DNA from: Chitinophaga caseinilytica
GTDB taxonomy: Bacteria > Bacteroidota > Bacteroidia > Chitinophagales > Chitinophagaceae
Assembly (NCBI RefSeq): GCF_038396765.1
Contig: NZ_CP150096.1
Span: 3,393,001 to 3,457,000 of the forward strand
Direction of reading: 5' to 3'
DNA: 64,000 nt
In this document: positions 26,583 to 36,870 of the stretch, one piece after another
Layout of the letters: the number at the start of each line of letters is the position of its first letter
Position numbering within the stretch: the stretch's first letter is position 1
Translations under genes and position numbers: made by a program
The notes under the pieces: model-generated
What the model was told of the DNA's origin: nothing
Databases searched by the model: none
Seen by the model: the letters and a program-made list of their open reading frames with translations, nothing else

Positions 26583-29500
26583 ATGAATCAATCAAAATTT
26601 AAGCGCTGGATGCTGGGTTTGTTGTGCCTGGTCTTCTATTCCACGGGTATGTATGCGCAAGACAACATGCAAGTTAAAGGCGTAGTCACCGACTCTACGG
26701 GCGCGCCGCTGCCGGGGGCTACCATCAGCCAGACCGGCGGAGAAAAGAAAAACATGGCGGCCGACGAAGAAGGCCGGTTCACCATGAGCGTTCCCATGAA
26801 CGCCAAACTCCGTATTTCCATGACGGGCTTCGAAAGTACGATCGTGACGGTTACCGGGCCAACACTCCGCGTAATTTTGAAAAGCACCGCCACTACCATG
26901 AAAGATTTCGTAGTGACGGGGTACGGCTCACAACGCAAAGACCTTGTGACCGGATCGGTAGCCACCATGAAGATGGACGAAGACCGCCGCAATTTCCCGA
27001 CCACGTCGGTCGCTAACCTGCTGGCGGGCCAGTTCCCCGGCGTTTCCGTTTCCACGCCGTCTGGCATTCCCGGATCGGCCCCTTCGGTAAGGGTGCGCGT
27101 GGGCACTTCTTTCAATAACCAGTCCGCATTGTTCGTAATCGACGGTATTATCGCTACGGCAGACGATTTCAATAACCTCGCGGCCAACGACATCGACAAC
27201 ATTTCGGTGCTGAAAGATGCGGCGGCAGCTGCCGTGTATGGTGCCCGCGCGGCCGGTGGCGTTATCGTCATCACAACGCGCCGCGGCGCGTTGGGGCTGG
27301 CGCGCATCAACTATTCCTACAACACCGGTTTCTCCAAAGAGGGAAAAACGCCGAGCGTACCAACGCCATCGAGACCGGTGAAATCTACAACCGCCTCAAT
27401 CCCGGTTCCAGCTCCATGTGGTCGCAGTCCGATTTCGACTATTTCAAAAAGATCAATAACGGTTGGGGATACGATCAGCTGAACGAAGTGTACAACGATC
27501 CCAACATTTCGTCGCACAACCTCAGCGTGAGCGGGGGCAGCGAAAAAATCAAATACTTTGTGTCCGGCGCATACGTGAAGGAAGACGCCATCATGAAGAA
27601 CCTGACTTACGACCGCTACAATTTCCGCGCAAACCTCACGGCCGACATTACGCCCAGGCTGCAGGCATTTACCAGTGTGCAGCTGTACAACGGTCTTACC
27701 TACGGACCGCCGAATACCGCTGTGGCGGCCAATCCTAACGATCTCTACCGCAAACAGCTCCTGTGGCAGCCCGAGCAGCCGATCTGGACAGACGGCGGCA
27801 ACCCGATCGATTATGGCTGGATCGCCAACGTGGGCGCGGAAACCCGTGGCGACGGCGGCTATATCAAACGTAACTGGCTCTCGCCCACGATCAACGTGCG
27901 TTTGCAGTACAAGCTGCCCGGCATCCCCGGATTGTCGGCCACCGGCCAGTTCTTCAAGTCGTATTTCAACACGCGTGGAAAGGCTTTCGAAACGCTGTAC
28001 GATATGTGGGTGATGAAAACCACCGGCGTAAGGCAGATCAGCACCAACGATGCAGACCGCATTGCGCTGAAGAAGTCTTCGCAGATCGGGAAATCCTATC
28101 TGCAGGAAAACTATTCCTGGATGTCGTCGCACACGCTGAACTTCGCCCTGAACTACGACAGCACTTTCGGGCTTCATCATGTGAAAGCGATGTTGCTGTA
28201 TGAAAAATCGGATTGGTCGGCCGGCGGTATCACCTCCTCGCGCGACAACTTTCCGGTGATCGTGAAAGACCAGTGGTGGGCTACGAGCGGCGACCGGCTG
28301 GATTCCTACAACGGCGGTAACACCGAACAGAACAATGGCCGCCGCTCCTGGGTGGGCCAATTAAGCTATGATTTCGATGAAAAATATATCGCGGCGTTCA
28401 GCTACCGGTACGACGGTTCCATGCAGTTCGCTCCGGAAAGGCGCTGGGGCTTCTTTCCCTCCGTTTCCGCCGGCTGGATCATTTCCAAAGAGAAGTTCTT
28501 CTCGGGCGTGAACGGCATCCAGTTCCTGAAACTGCGTGCGTCTACAGGCCTCACCGGGAACGATCTCGTGGGTGGATGGCAGTGGCAGCAGTCGTACGCA
28601 AGCGGCAACTCCGCATTTTTCGGGACGGATCCCAAAACCAATGTGGGCGTAACGTACGGCCCGATCGTGAACAAAGACCTGACCTGGGAGAAATCGCTGA
28701 GCCACAACCTCGCACTGGAAGCCAACTTCCTCGATCACTACACCGCCACGCTCGAATTCTATAAAGTAAAAACCTACGATATCCTCGGCAAGCGCCTCGC
28801 TTCGGTGCCGCCCACCTTCAGCCGCTCCCTGCCCGACGCCAACTATGGCGAAATGGAATCGAAAGGGGTGGAGCTGAGCCTCGGTATGAACCGTACCATA
28901 GGTGATTTCAAATATTACGTGAACGCCAACGCGGGATATGGCGTGGCCAAATACAATATCCGCGACGAAAACATTTCCTACCCCTGGCAGAAAACCGTTG
29001 GCAACAACGTAAACCGGGTGGTGACGCGCGTGGTGACGGGTATGCTGCGCACACAGGCGGACGTAGACGCGTTCGTGTCCAAGAACCCGGACTATAAGTA
29101 TTACGGGATCGCTCCGCAGCCTGGACAATTGACCTACAAAGACATCAGCGGGCCCAACAATACGCCTGACGGTATGATCGACGACTGGGACTTTGAAGTG
29201 GTGAAAGCCAACAGTAACCCCGTTACCGTGGGCCTGAACCTGGGCGCGGAATGGAAAGGTTTCGGGCTGCAGGCTTCCTTCGGCGGCAACTTCCGCCAGT
29301 ACCGGATGGTCAACAACCTGGTAGACGGCAACGTGGAATGGAACCGTATGTGGCGTGAATGGTACACCGATGGCTGGACGCCTGAGAACCCCAACGCCGG
29401 GCTGCCCCGCCGCTATTCCGCGAACGACGGCACCCGCAGGGTGACCAACGATGCGAGCACCTTCTGGAACAAGGAAGCCAGCTTCCTGCGGCTCCGCTTC

Positions 29501-29695
29501 CTGGCGGCTTCCTACAGCCTGCCTTCGTCGCTCACCAGCAAAGTGGGCATCAGCGGACTGAAGTTCTTCTTCAACGGCAGCAACCTGTTCGTCATCAGCA
29601 AATTCGGGAAGCAATACTACGATCCCGAAATGGCGGACGGTTTCACCTATCCCATCATGAAAGCGTTCAACTTCGGCGCCGTTCTTTCCCTGTAA
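26583..29695 (+). pseudogene. SusC/RagA TonB-dependent transporter, single-base frameshift
   Basis: This outer-membrane TonB-dependent channel would have about 1037 aa. From ATG 26583: signal peptide (ending TGMYAQD), carboxypeptidase-regulatory-like domain (residues 28-103, VKGVVTDSTGAPLPGATI), a TonB-box-like stretch (MKDFVVTGYG) and plug (LFVIDGII, NISVLKDAAAAAVYGARAAGGVI). At about residue 253 the frame breaks in GGGAAAAA (27341-27348). The family sequence continues in the next frame (ERTNAIETGEIYNRLNPGSS) to the C-terminal strand at 29695. One base appears lost. There is no STN domain, in keeping with AraC rather than sigma/FecR control. SusD follows after 18 bases. Confidence 0.88.
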
Positions 29696-29713
29696 TCACC
29701 AAATTCCGCAATT

Positions 29714-31525
29714 ATGAAATTCAGCAATAAACTACTCACGATCATGCTCGCAGGCGCGGCGGCGCTCGGCAGCCAGGCCTGCAAGAAAGGGCTCGATTAC
29801 GAAAACAATAACAACCTGAACCCGGAAACCGTCTGGCAGGATTCGGCGATGATCAAGGCGTTCCTCAGCGATATCTACGGGCGCATGATGCCGGGGTGGC
29901 CCTTCAACGGCAACAGTTCGGACGAGGGGATGAGCAATGTGCGCAGCATGCCCGACTACAACCGGGGCATCATCTCCGTATCGTCTACCACTTCCGGGTT
30001 GAACTACGATCAGATCGACCGGATCAATTTCTTCCTCGATCACCTGGCCGAATTACAGGCCGGCGTGCTTTCTCCTGTCACCAACCAACGTCTGCAGGGC
30101 GAAGCGAAGTTCTGGCGCGCCTGGGCGTATTTCGGAATGGTGAACAACGTGGGCGGTGTGCCGCTCATCCTCAAAACGCAGGACGTAACGAATGTGGAAG
30201 CGCTGTTCGTGGCCCGCAACAAAACGTCGGAATGCATCGCGCAGATCGTAAAAGACCTGGACGACGCTATCGCGGCGCTCCCGGGCGTGTATCCCAACGC
30301 AGCGCAGGATTATGGCCGCATCACGAAGGTGGCGGCGATGGCGTTCAAAGGGAAGGTATTGATGCAATGGGCCAGCCCGCTCTTCAACCCCACCAACGAT
30401 CAGGCGCGCTGGCAAGCCGCTTATACGGCCACCAAAGCGGCGATGGACGAAGCCGTGGCACAGGGGCACGCGCTGCACCCGAACTTCAGGAAGATCTGGT
30501 CGGAGGAAAGGAACAAGGAAGTGATCATGGTGAACCAGTTCCTCTATCCCAACCATCCCAACAATTTCAACAGCATCCGGCCCGAACCGCTGACCAAAGA
30601 CGCGTCGAACACCAACCAGCCCATCCTTTCGCTGCTGCTGGCTTTCCCGAAACGCGACGGTTCGCCCATGCTGCTGGATAAGGCGCAGCTGGACAATGAT
30701 GCCTACAACGCACAGTTCCTCACCGATTTCTACACCAACCGCGACGACCGGTTCTATAGCACCGTGTTCTGCGGCGGAACACCATATCCCACACCCGATG
30801 AAGTGGCGCCGATCTACGTGAAAGGCAACAGCTTCTGGAACGTCTGGAAATACGACGCCGGCCAGGCCAAATTCGTGAATATGCTCAACGTGATCCACCC
30901 CTCCATGCCCGGGAACCCCAGCATCACAGGGTTCTTCCAGCGGAAAGGACTGGACACCACGGTGACGGCGGGCCTCGGTGGACAGGCACAGACCGACTGG
31001 GTGGAGATCCGCTTCGCCGAAGTAATGATGAACTACGCCGAATGCGCCAACGAAACCGGCCGCACCGCGGAAGCCATCCAGGTGATGAAAGACATCCGCA
31101 AACGCGCCGGCATCACGCCAGGAGCGGGAGATACCTATGGCATCACGGCCACCACGAAGAACGACGTGCGCGAGGCGCTGATCGCCGAACGTTTCGCGGA
31201 ATTCGCATACGAAAACAAGCGCTTCAACGACCTCCGCCGCTGGAAACGGTACGATATCCTCAATAACCAGGGCTTCCGCCATGGCTTGTACATCACCATC
31301 AAAGACGGGCAAATGGTATCGCCGGCGGATAACATCATGACGGCCTCCGTTCGCGCGAAATTCTCCGCCAAATTCATCGATAATCTCGATAACGACCCGA
31401 ACTACAAATTCAATCTCGACCTGAACCACTGGTTCTACGCACTGCCCGAAAGCCAGTTGTCGCAATCGAAAGGCATGCTGAAGCAGAACAAGGAATGGGG
31501 CGGCGAGTTCGATCCCCTGCAATAA
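29714..31525 (+). CDS. RagB/SusD family outer-membrane lipoprotein
   Basis: This 603-aa surface lipoprotein has Cys23 in GSQACKKGLDYE. SusD features include the TPR-like helical region (FWRAWAYFGMVNNVGGVPLILK) and the C-terminal block (EALIAERFAEFAYENKRFNDLRRWKR). It partners the SusC gene just upstream in binding and importing an oligosaccharide. The downstream secreted hydrolase candidates suggest a glycan with deoxysugar or mannose-type residues, which is inference. Confidence 0.94.
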   Translation: MKFSNKLLTIMLAGAAALGSQACKKGLDYENNNNLNPETVWQDSAMIKAFLSDIYGRMMPGWPFNGNSSDEGMSNVRSMPDYNRGIISVSSTTSGLNYDQIDRINFFLDHLAELQAGVLSPVTNQRLQGEAKFWRAWAYFGMVNNVGGVPLILKTQDVTNVEALFVARNKTSECIAQIVKDLDDAIAALPGVYPNAAQDYGRITKVAAMAFKGKVLMQWASPLFNPTNDQARWQAAYTATKAAMDEAVAQGHALHPNFRKIWSEERNKEVIMVNQFLYPNHPNNFNSIRPEPLTKDASNTNQPILSLLLAFPKRDGSPMLLDKAQLDNDAYNAQFLTDFYTNRDDRFYSTVFCGGTPYPTPDEVAPIYVKGNSFWNVWKYDAGQAKFVNMLNVIHPSMPGNPSITGFFQRKGLDTTVTAGLGGQAQTDWVEIRFAEVMMNYAECANETGRTAEAIQVMKDIRKRAGITPGAGDTYGITATTKNDVREALIAERFAEFAYENKRFNDLRRWKRYDILNNQGFRHGLYITIKDGQMVSPADNIMTASVRAKFSAKFIDNLDNDPNYKFNLDLNHWFYALPESQLSQSKGMLKQNKEWGGEFDPLQ

Positions 31526-31534
31526 CGGGAGTAA

Positions 31535-31663
31535 ATGACGACCGATACAGCCGGCAAAAACTGGAAGCATATCACACGTCACATAGAGATCAATTGCTGG
31601 CTGGGCGCGGCGCTGACGGATGTTTCCGTCGGCGCCGGCGCTTTCGGTAAACACCTGAGATAA
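31535..31663 (+). CDS. Possible 42-aa small protein, unknown
   Basis: An ATG nine bases after the SusD stop opens a 42-codon frame (starts MTTDTAGKNWKHITRH, ends GAFGKHLR). No signal peptide, membrane segment or known motif is seen. It may be a real small protein translated by coupling with SusD, the remnant of a lost gene, or chance. It is listed only because of its position. Confidence 0.15.
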   Translation: MTTDTAGKNWKHITRHIEINCWLGAALTDVSVGAGAFGKHLR

Positions 31664-31676
31664 GAAGATCACGCCA

Positions 31677-31691
31677 CGTTTACAGTAAACG
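31677..31691. promoter_or_regulatory. Perfect inverted repeat, candidate operator
   Basis: CGTTTAC-A-GTAAACG has two identical 7-base arms around one central base. It stands 131 bases before the 773-aa gene. The GTTTAC/GTAAAC half-site resembles those of LacI-type regulators, but no such regulator is in the window. A related GTTTACAGTTAAAC is at 17427-17440 upstream of the amidohydrolase gene. Confidence 0.35.
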
Positions 31692-31822
31692 CAAACAAGT
31701 TTGGTTGAATTGTACTGGTTAAGTCCAACGGGTGGATCAGTTGGTTGCTGACACTGAACACCTGAAGAAAAACGGTACTGCCGTTCCCGGCGGTATATTA
31801 TTCACACATTAACAAAGAAACG

Positions 31823-34144
31823 ATGATAAGCAAAGTGAAATGGCTAAGTGTGTGGTTGATGGCGGGCTGGACGGCAATCGCCTGTGCGCAGCAGGCAGCG
31901 CCGCCGGCCGCCGTTGGCCCGTTGAACAGCGGGCTGAATGTCAGCCTGCAACAATATGAAGGCACAAATGTGCAGCAATCCTTACCGTTCAAAAACGGGA
32001 ACGTGCTGGTAGATGGCATCAACGTCTGGCAGCTCGATTGGAAAATGAAACCCGCGGCAGACGGCGCGATCGATGTGGCGCTCGGTTGCAGGCTGCTGAA
32101 GGGAAAAGCGACGGCCACCGCGCTGGTGGTGGACTTCGTTTTCGGGGACTGGCGGGAAGACAATTACGTGTTGGTGCCGGGGATCGTCTACAACGGCAAC
32201 CGTTACCGCGCCATCGGCAACGGGTACAATCCGCAGTACCCGAAAGACATGTACTTCAATCCCGGTGCGCCTTTGACGATCTCCAACAACCCGCGCCTCG
32301 CGCTGCCGGGGGAAAGTAACTCGTTCCTGGAGCTGCAATCTACCAACACCGCGGCTCCCGGCATGAGCTTTTACGCGCCCGGAACGGGCCAGAGCTGGTT
32401 CGTGCTCATGGAGCAGCAGACCCGGTTCGGCAATAACGGCATATCGATATTCGAAAATCAGCATCGCGACACCTGCACTTTCCGGATCACGGCCCCCGCC
32501 ATGCGCACGCGCGCCGCGGGGTTCGGGGATTTCCACGTCAGCGGCGACAAAGCGCCGGATTGGTCGGCCGGCGATGAAGTGGTGTTGCGTTTCAAGATAT
32601 ACGGAAAGAAATCGGAAGGGATTCCCGGTCATCTCCGGCATTTCATGGAAATCCGGAAATCGGTGACGGGGCCGAATGAACCGAGAAACCTCGTGCCCAT
32701 GAGTAAACTGGCGCAATTGGGGACAGACATCTGCCGTGGCAATTTCACGGAAACGAAAGCCGGGAAGTACTATCTGCCGGAAAACAGCCGGCATTTCCAG
32801 TTGGGATGGGTGAGCGGGATGATCAATACTTTCCCCATGCTGGCGCTGAACGATCCGCTGGAAAGAAGCCGGGTAGCGGAAGAACTGGATTTTATCGTGT
32901 CGAAGATGCAGGGCAGGAGCGGATATTTTTATGGATTTATTTCGGAGGACGGGAAACTGGGGACGGAGAAAGCACATCCTGATTTTCCGGAGCTCCAGGC
33001 GATGGTGCGCAAAAACGGGGACGTATTGTTCTGGCTCATGAAACACCTCCTGCTGCTGAAAGCCCAGGGGCATGGGAGCATCATCAACCCGCAATGGGAA
33101 ACGGCTGCGCAGCGGTTGGCCGCCGCTTTCGTGACAACCTGGAAAGCCCATGGCGAATTCGGGCAATACATTGTTCCGGAAACGGGCGCTGTGGCGGTCT
33201 TTAATTCGTCTGCCGGCGCCATCGTGCCGGCGGGCCTCGCGTTGGCCGCCGATTACTTCAACCGGCCGGATTGGCTGGCGGTGGCCGGTGATGCCGCAGC
33301 GTTTTATTACCGGCGTGATGTGGAACAGCGCGGCTTTACCAGCGGCGCCTGCGGCGATATTTCGCAGGACGCAGATTCCGAAACCGCTTTCGGGTTCATG
33401 GAATCGCTCATGGCGATGTACCGCTACACCGGAAAAGCGGTCTGGCTGGAGCGCGCCAAAGCGCAAGCCGCCCTTTGCGCCTCCTGGACGCTGGCCTACG
33501 ATCCCGTTTTCCCGCCGGGCAGCGCCATCGCGAAGCTGGGCGGCCGCATGGCCGGGGGCGTTTGGGCCAGCAGCCAGAATAAACACGCGGCACCGGGCGT
33601 TTGTACTTCCTCCGCCGATCACCTTTTCAAACTATTCCGCGCCACCGGAGACCGTCACTACGCGGATCTCCTCCGCGACATCCAGCATGCCCATACCGAA
33701 GCCGTGAACATGCCGGGGCACATCACTACCAATTATCTCATCGGCAGCAGCATGGAGCGCATCCAGCCCAGCGATGCGGAAGGCGCCGGGGCTATCGGCA
33801 ACTTCATCCATACCCGCAACTCCTGGACGGAAACCAACGGCATCCTCATGGCCATGGAAATTCCCGGGATATATGTGCGCCCCGGCGAAGGTTTGCTGTA
33901 CGTGTTCGATCATGTGAAAGCGGAAAAGCTGGCGGAAGACAAATCCTCCGTCACCCTGCGCCTCACCAACACAACGCCTTACGACGCCGCGGTCTCTGTT
34001 TTTGCGGAGAACGCCCGCCAGGCGCGGACGGCCATGGGGTACACACAATTTATGCAATGGCCGAAAGTATCCGTACCTTCCGGTGGGGCCACGAAGGTGA
34101 AGGTCAACAGCAGCGGCGACATCCAAATGCTGGCTGATCGGTAA
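31823..34144 (+). CDS. Secreted protein of unknown family, probable carbohydrate-active enzyme
   Basis: This 773-aa protein has a signal peptide ending near AIACAQQ. I cannot assign a CAZy family. The first 280 residues look beta-rich (VDGINVWQLDWKMKP, RYRAIGNGYNPQYP). Residues of about 300-700 are helical with repeated Trp/Tyr-rich turns (FGQYIVPETGAVAVFNSSAGAI, GDISQDADSETAFGFMESLM, GGRMAGGVWASSQNK), as in (alpha/alpha)6-toroid glycosidases and lyases. A small beta domain closes the protein. It lies between susD and a GH38-like gene, 39 bases before the latter, so a role in breakdown of the imported glycan is likely. Confidence 0.65.
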   Translation: MISKVKWLSVWLMAGWTAIACAQQAAPPAAVGPLNSGLNVSLQQYEGTNVQQSLPFKNGNVLVDGINVWQLDWKMKPAADGAIDVALGCRLLKGKATATALVVDFVFGDWREDNYVLVPGIVYNGNRYRAIGNGYNPQYPKDMYFNPGAPLTISNNPRLALPGESNSFLELQSTNTAAPGMSFYAPGTGQSWFVLMEQQTRFGNNGISIFENQHRDTCTFRITAPAMRTRAAGFGDFHVSGDKAPDWSAGDEVVLRFKIYGKKSEGIPGHLRHFMEIRKSVTGPNEPRNLVPMSKLAQLGTDICRGNFTETKAGKYYLPENSRHFQLGWVSGMINTFPMLALNDPLERSRVAEELDFIVSKMQGRSGYFYGFISEDGKLGTEKAHPDFPELQAMVRKNGDVLFWLMKHLLLLKAQGHGSIINPQWETAAQRLAAAFVTTWKAHGEFGQYIVPETGAVAVFNSSAGAIVPAGLALAADYFNRPDWLAVAGDAAAFYYRRDVEQRGFTSGACGDISQDADSETAFGFMESLMAMYRYTGKAVWLERAKAQAALCASWTLAYDPVFPPGSAIAKLGGRMAGGVWASSQNKHAAPGVCTSSADHLFKLFRATGDRHYADLLRDIQHAHTEAVNMPGHITTNYLIGSSMERIQPSDAEGAGAIGNFIHTRNSWTETNGILMAMEIPGIYVRPGEGLLYVFDHVKAEKLAEDKSSVTLRLTNTTPYDAAVSVFAENARQARTAMGYTQFMQWPKVSVPSGGATKVKVNSSGDIQMLADR

Positions 34145-34183
34145 TTACATCAAACGATACGCTATCCCCGAACCCTTATCAGC

Positions 34184-36814
34184 ATGAAGAAAAAAATACT
34201 TTCCATCGCCTGCGCAATGCTTTGCATCTGCCAGGCCAACGCCCAAACGAAACCGCCCGCCTCCAAAGTCACGGATGTCTGGATCGTCGTGAAAAGTCAT
34301 TTCGACCTGGGCTTTACCGACCTGGCGGAAAACGTATTTCACCGCTACCGCACGGAAATGATGGACAATGCGCTGAAAGTGATCGATCAAAACCGCGATC
34401 TGCCGGCTTCCCACCGGTTCGTGTGGACCGTTCCGGGATGGCCTTTGCAGGCGCAGATGCTCGGTCCGCAGCAGGATGCGGAGCGGAGGGCGAAAATAGA
34501 AAAGGCGGTGAAGGAAGGTTTTATCGCGGTGCATGCCCTGCCTTTCACGACGCATACGGAATCGCTGGACCTGGCAGACCTCGTGCGCGGGCTCACCTTC
34601 GCCGCCAACATCAACCGGAAATATAACCGCCCGATCCCCATCGCTGCAAAAATGACGGACGTGCCTTCGCACAGCTGGGTAATGCCCGTTTTGCTGCACC
34701 ATGCCGGCGTGAAATTCCTCCACATCGGCGTTAACCCCGCCAGCCAGTATCCCCGCGTTCCGCAGCTGTTTTGGTGGGAAGGGCCAGACGGATCGCGCGT
34801 GTTGTGCGGGTACACCATCGATTACGGCAGCAGCCTGTTGCCGCCCAGGGATTGGCCTTGCAGGAATTATTTGTCCATGATCATGGCGGGCGACAACCAC
34901 GGTCCGCCGGCCCCTTCGGAAGTCGATAAATGGCGGAAGGAATATGAGGAAAAGATGCCCGGCGTCCGCGTCCATTTCGGCACGCTCGACGATTTTGCCG
35001 CGGCCGTGCTGGCAGAGCAGCCGCAATTGCCCGTTGTGAAAGGCGATATGCCCGACACGTGGATCCATGGCTTCATGTCTATGCCGCAGGCGTCCAAAAC
35101 CGCGCGGAACCTGCGCCCGCTCGAGCCCGCCCTCCAAAGTTTCGATACGCAGCTGCGCAACTGGGGCCTCCGGCCCGGCGATCTACGCGATTCCCTCAGC
35201 AAAGCCTACGAACAAAGTTTATTGTATAGCGAACACACCTGGGGCATGAACGCGGAATACGGTCCGCGGCGCCTGTACGGCAATGAATGGAAAAAGTGGC
35301 TGGATGAACTGGAAAAGGAACCCATGCCCGAAAACGGCGACTACGCGAAACTTCCGCGCGGCAGCAAACGCAAATGGATGCAGTCTTACGAAGACCACCG
35401 CAATTACGCCCGCAACGCCGCCCGCATCGTAGACCGTGAAATGGAAAGCCGCATGGCCTTGCTCGCCGCGTCCGTAAAATCGGATGGGAAAAGCGTGGTA
35501 GTGTATAACGGGCTTCCCTGGAAACGGTCGGGCATGGTGGCCGTAGACGGAAATGAAATCTGGGTGGAAGATGTTCCGGCCATGGGTTACAAAACCATTC
35601 CGTACAAACCCGCCGCTTCCCGCGCAATGAAAACCGGCAACCGGATCGAGACGCCGTATTTCCTCGCAACTTTCGATCTGGAAAAAGGCGGGATCAGGTC
35701 TTTGATCGATAAATCGACCGGGAAAGAAATGGTGGACCCAAATTCCGGATATGCCCTCGGACAGTTTTTGCACGAACGGTTCAGCAGCCACGAAGTGTAC
35801 GATAGGTTCTTCAACAAATATTCCCGCATAAAAGATGGCTGGGGTCTGAACGATATCGGCAAGCCCGGCATGCCAGATTCCAGCCAGGTTCCGTACCAGG
35901 CCACTACGCCCGCCGGTTGGGTTTTGACCCATCAGCAGTCGGCCGTGGAAGACAGGGTGATGCTGACCGCCGGTGATAGCAAAGGCCTGGCGAAAGGGTA
36001 TACCATCCAGTTTATTTTCCCGCGGAACAGCGCCTGGATCGATGTGGAATGGGAAGTGTCGGAGAAAACGCCCGACAAGCACCCGGAAGGCGGCTGGCTG
36101 TGCTTTCCGTTCCTTATCCGGCAGCCGGAATTTGTGGTGGGGAGATTGGGAGCGCCCATCCATCCTGCCACCGACATCATTCCCGGTACCAACCGTCATC
36201 TGCTGGCGGTGACCACGGGCGTGGAGATCCGTGGAGATGGCGTGGGAGCAGGCCTTTGCCCCATCGATGCGCCGCTGGTTTCGCTCGGTGAGCCTGGACT
36301 CTGGCGGTGGACGATGGACGCGGTGCCCGAAAAGCCATACGTTTTCGTGAACCTCTACAATAACATGTGGAATACGAATTTCCCGTTATGGCAGGATGGG
36401 AGCTGGAGCGAGCGGGTGCGCATCTGGCCCGTATCCGGCAACGAACAGCCGACTGCAAACCTGGCTGTTCAATCCTGGGAAGCCCGTTTGCCGCTCCTGG
36501 CCGCTGTTGCAGGCAATCAGCAAGGCGCGCTGCCGGCCACCAAAGAAGGATTATGGCTTTCCCGCAAAGGCACGCTGGTTACCGCGTTCGGGCCAGACGC
36601 CAATGGCCACAGCGGCACACTGCTCACCGTTTGGGAACAGGCGGGATTATCGGGGATGATAACGGTCCATTTGCCGGAAGGGAAAACGTGGAAGAAAGCC
36701 ATCCCGGTAGATCTGCGGGGAGAAAAATTGTTGCGGGACGCGATCCCGGTAAAGGCACGGCAGTTTACTTTCAGCCTGAACAAATATGCGCCGGCCAGTT
36801 TTATTTTGCAGTAA
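34184..36814 (+). CDS. DUF5054 protein, glycoside hydrolase family 38-like, secreted
   Basis: This 876-aa protein has a signal peptide ending at CQANAQT. The N-terminal part has the pattern VVKSHFDLGFTDLAENV (about residues 35-51), comparable with the zinc-binding His-x-Asp site that opens GH38 alpha-mannosidases. Later KMTDVPSHSWVMP (157-168) places an Asp (159) where a GH38 nucleophile would be. These blocks and the length agree with the DUF5054 family. The C-terminal half is beta-rich, as in GH38 enzymes. Mannosidase activity is not proven; the sugar could be another. It belongs with the preceding secreted protein and the SusCD pair. Confidence 0.78.
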   Translation: MKKKILSIACAMLCICQANAQTKPPASKVTDVWIVVKSHFDLGFTDLAENVFHRYRTEMMDNALKVIDQNRDLPASHRFVWTVPGWPLQAQMLGPQQDAERRAKIEKAVKEGFIAVHALPFTTHTESLDLADLVRGLTFAANINRKYNRPIPIAAKMTDVPSHSWVMPVLLHHAGVKFLHIGVNPASQYPRVPQLFWWEGPDGSRVLCGYTIDYGSSLLPPRDWPCRNYLSMIMAGDNHGPPAPSEVDKWRKEYEEKMPGVRVHFGTLDDFAAAVLAEQPQLPVVKGDMPDTWIHGFMSMPQASKTARNLRPLEPALQSFDTQLRNWGLRPGDLRDSLSKAYEQSLLYSEHTWGMNAEYGPRRLYGNEWKKWLDELEKEPMPENGDYAKLPRGSKRKWMQSYEDHRNYARNAARIVDREMESRMALLAASVKSDGKSVVVYNGLPWKRSGMVAVDGNEIWVEDVPAMGYKTIPYKPAASRAMKTGNRIETPYFLATFDLEKGGIRSLIDKSTGKEMVDPNSGYALGQFLHERFSSHEVYDRFFNKYSRIKDGWGLNDIGKPGMPDSSQVPYQATTPAGWVLTHQQSAVEDRVMLTAGDSKGLAKGYTIQFIFPRNSAWIDVEWEVSEKTPDKHPEGGWLCFPFLIRQPEFVVGRLGAPIHPATDIIPGTNRHLLAVTTGVEIRGDGVGAGLCPIDAPLVSLGEPGLWRWTMDAVPEKPYVFVNLYNNMWNTNFPLWQDGSWSERVRIWPVSGNEQPTANLAVQSWEARLPLLAAVAGNQQGALPATKEGLWLSRKGTLVTAFGPDANGHSGTLLTVWEQAGLSGMITVHLPEGKTWKKAIPVDLRGEKLLRDAIPVKARQFTFSLNKYAPASFILQ

Positions 36815-36831
36815 ACCAGTACAGAAGATAC

Positions 36832-36858
36832 GCACCCTCCGAATTCCGGGGGTGTTTT
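36832..36858 (+). terminator. Probable terminator after the DUF5054 gene
   Basis: CACCCTC pairs with GGGGGTG (one G-T pair) around the AATT-centred loop and is followed by TTTTATT. It lies between the convergent DUF5054 and Lrp genes. Confidence 0.6.
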
Positions 36859-36870
36859 ATTAGCGGGCTA

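Larger units (their letters stand above)
31526..31822. other. Intergenic region after susD, 297 bases
   Basis: It holds a possible 42-codon frame (31535-31663), a perfect 7+1+7 inverted repeat at 31677-31691 and then about 130 bases with no strong promoter match before the 773-aa gene. Its length and the repeat suggest that the two hydrolase genes downstream have their own promoter or control element. Confidence 0.5.

Noticed and set aside
30053..31672. Long minus-strand open frame opposite the SusD gene, with similar ones at 170-1522, 31982-33622 and 54819-56030
   Set aside because: All mirror real genes on the plus strand and have shadow-like composition without any recognisable motif.
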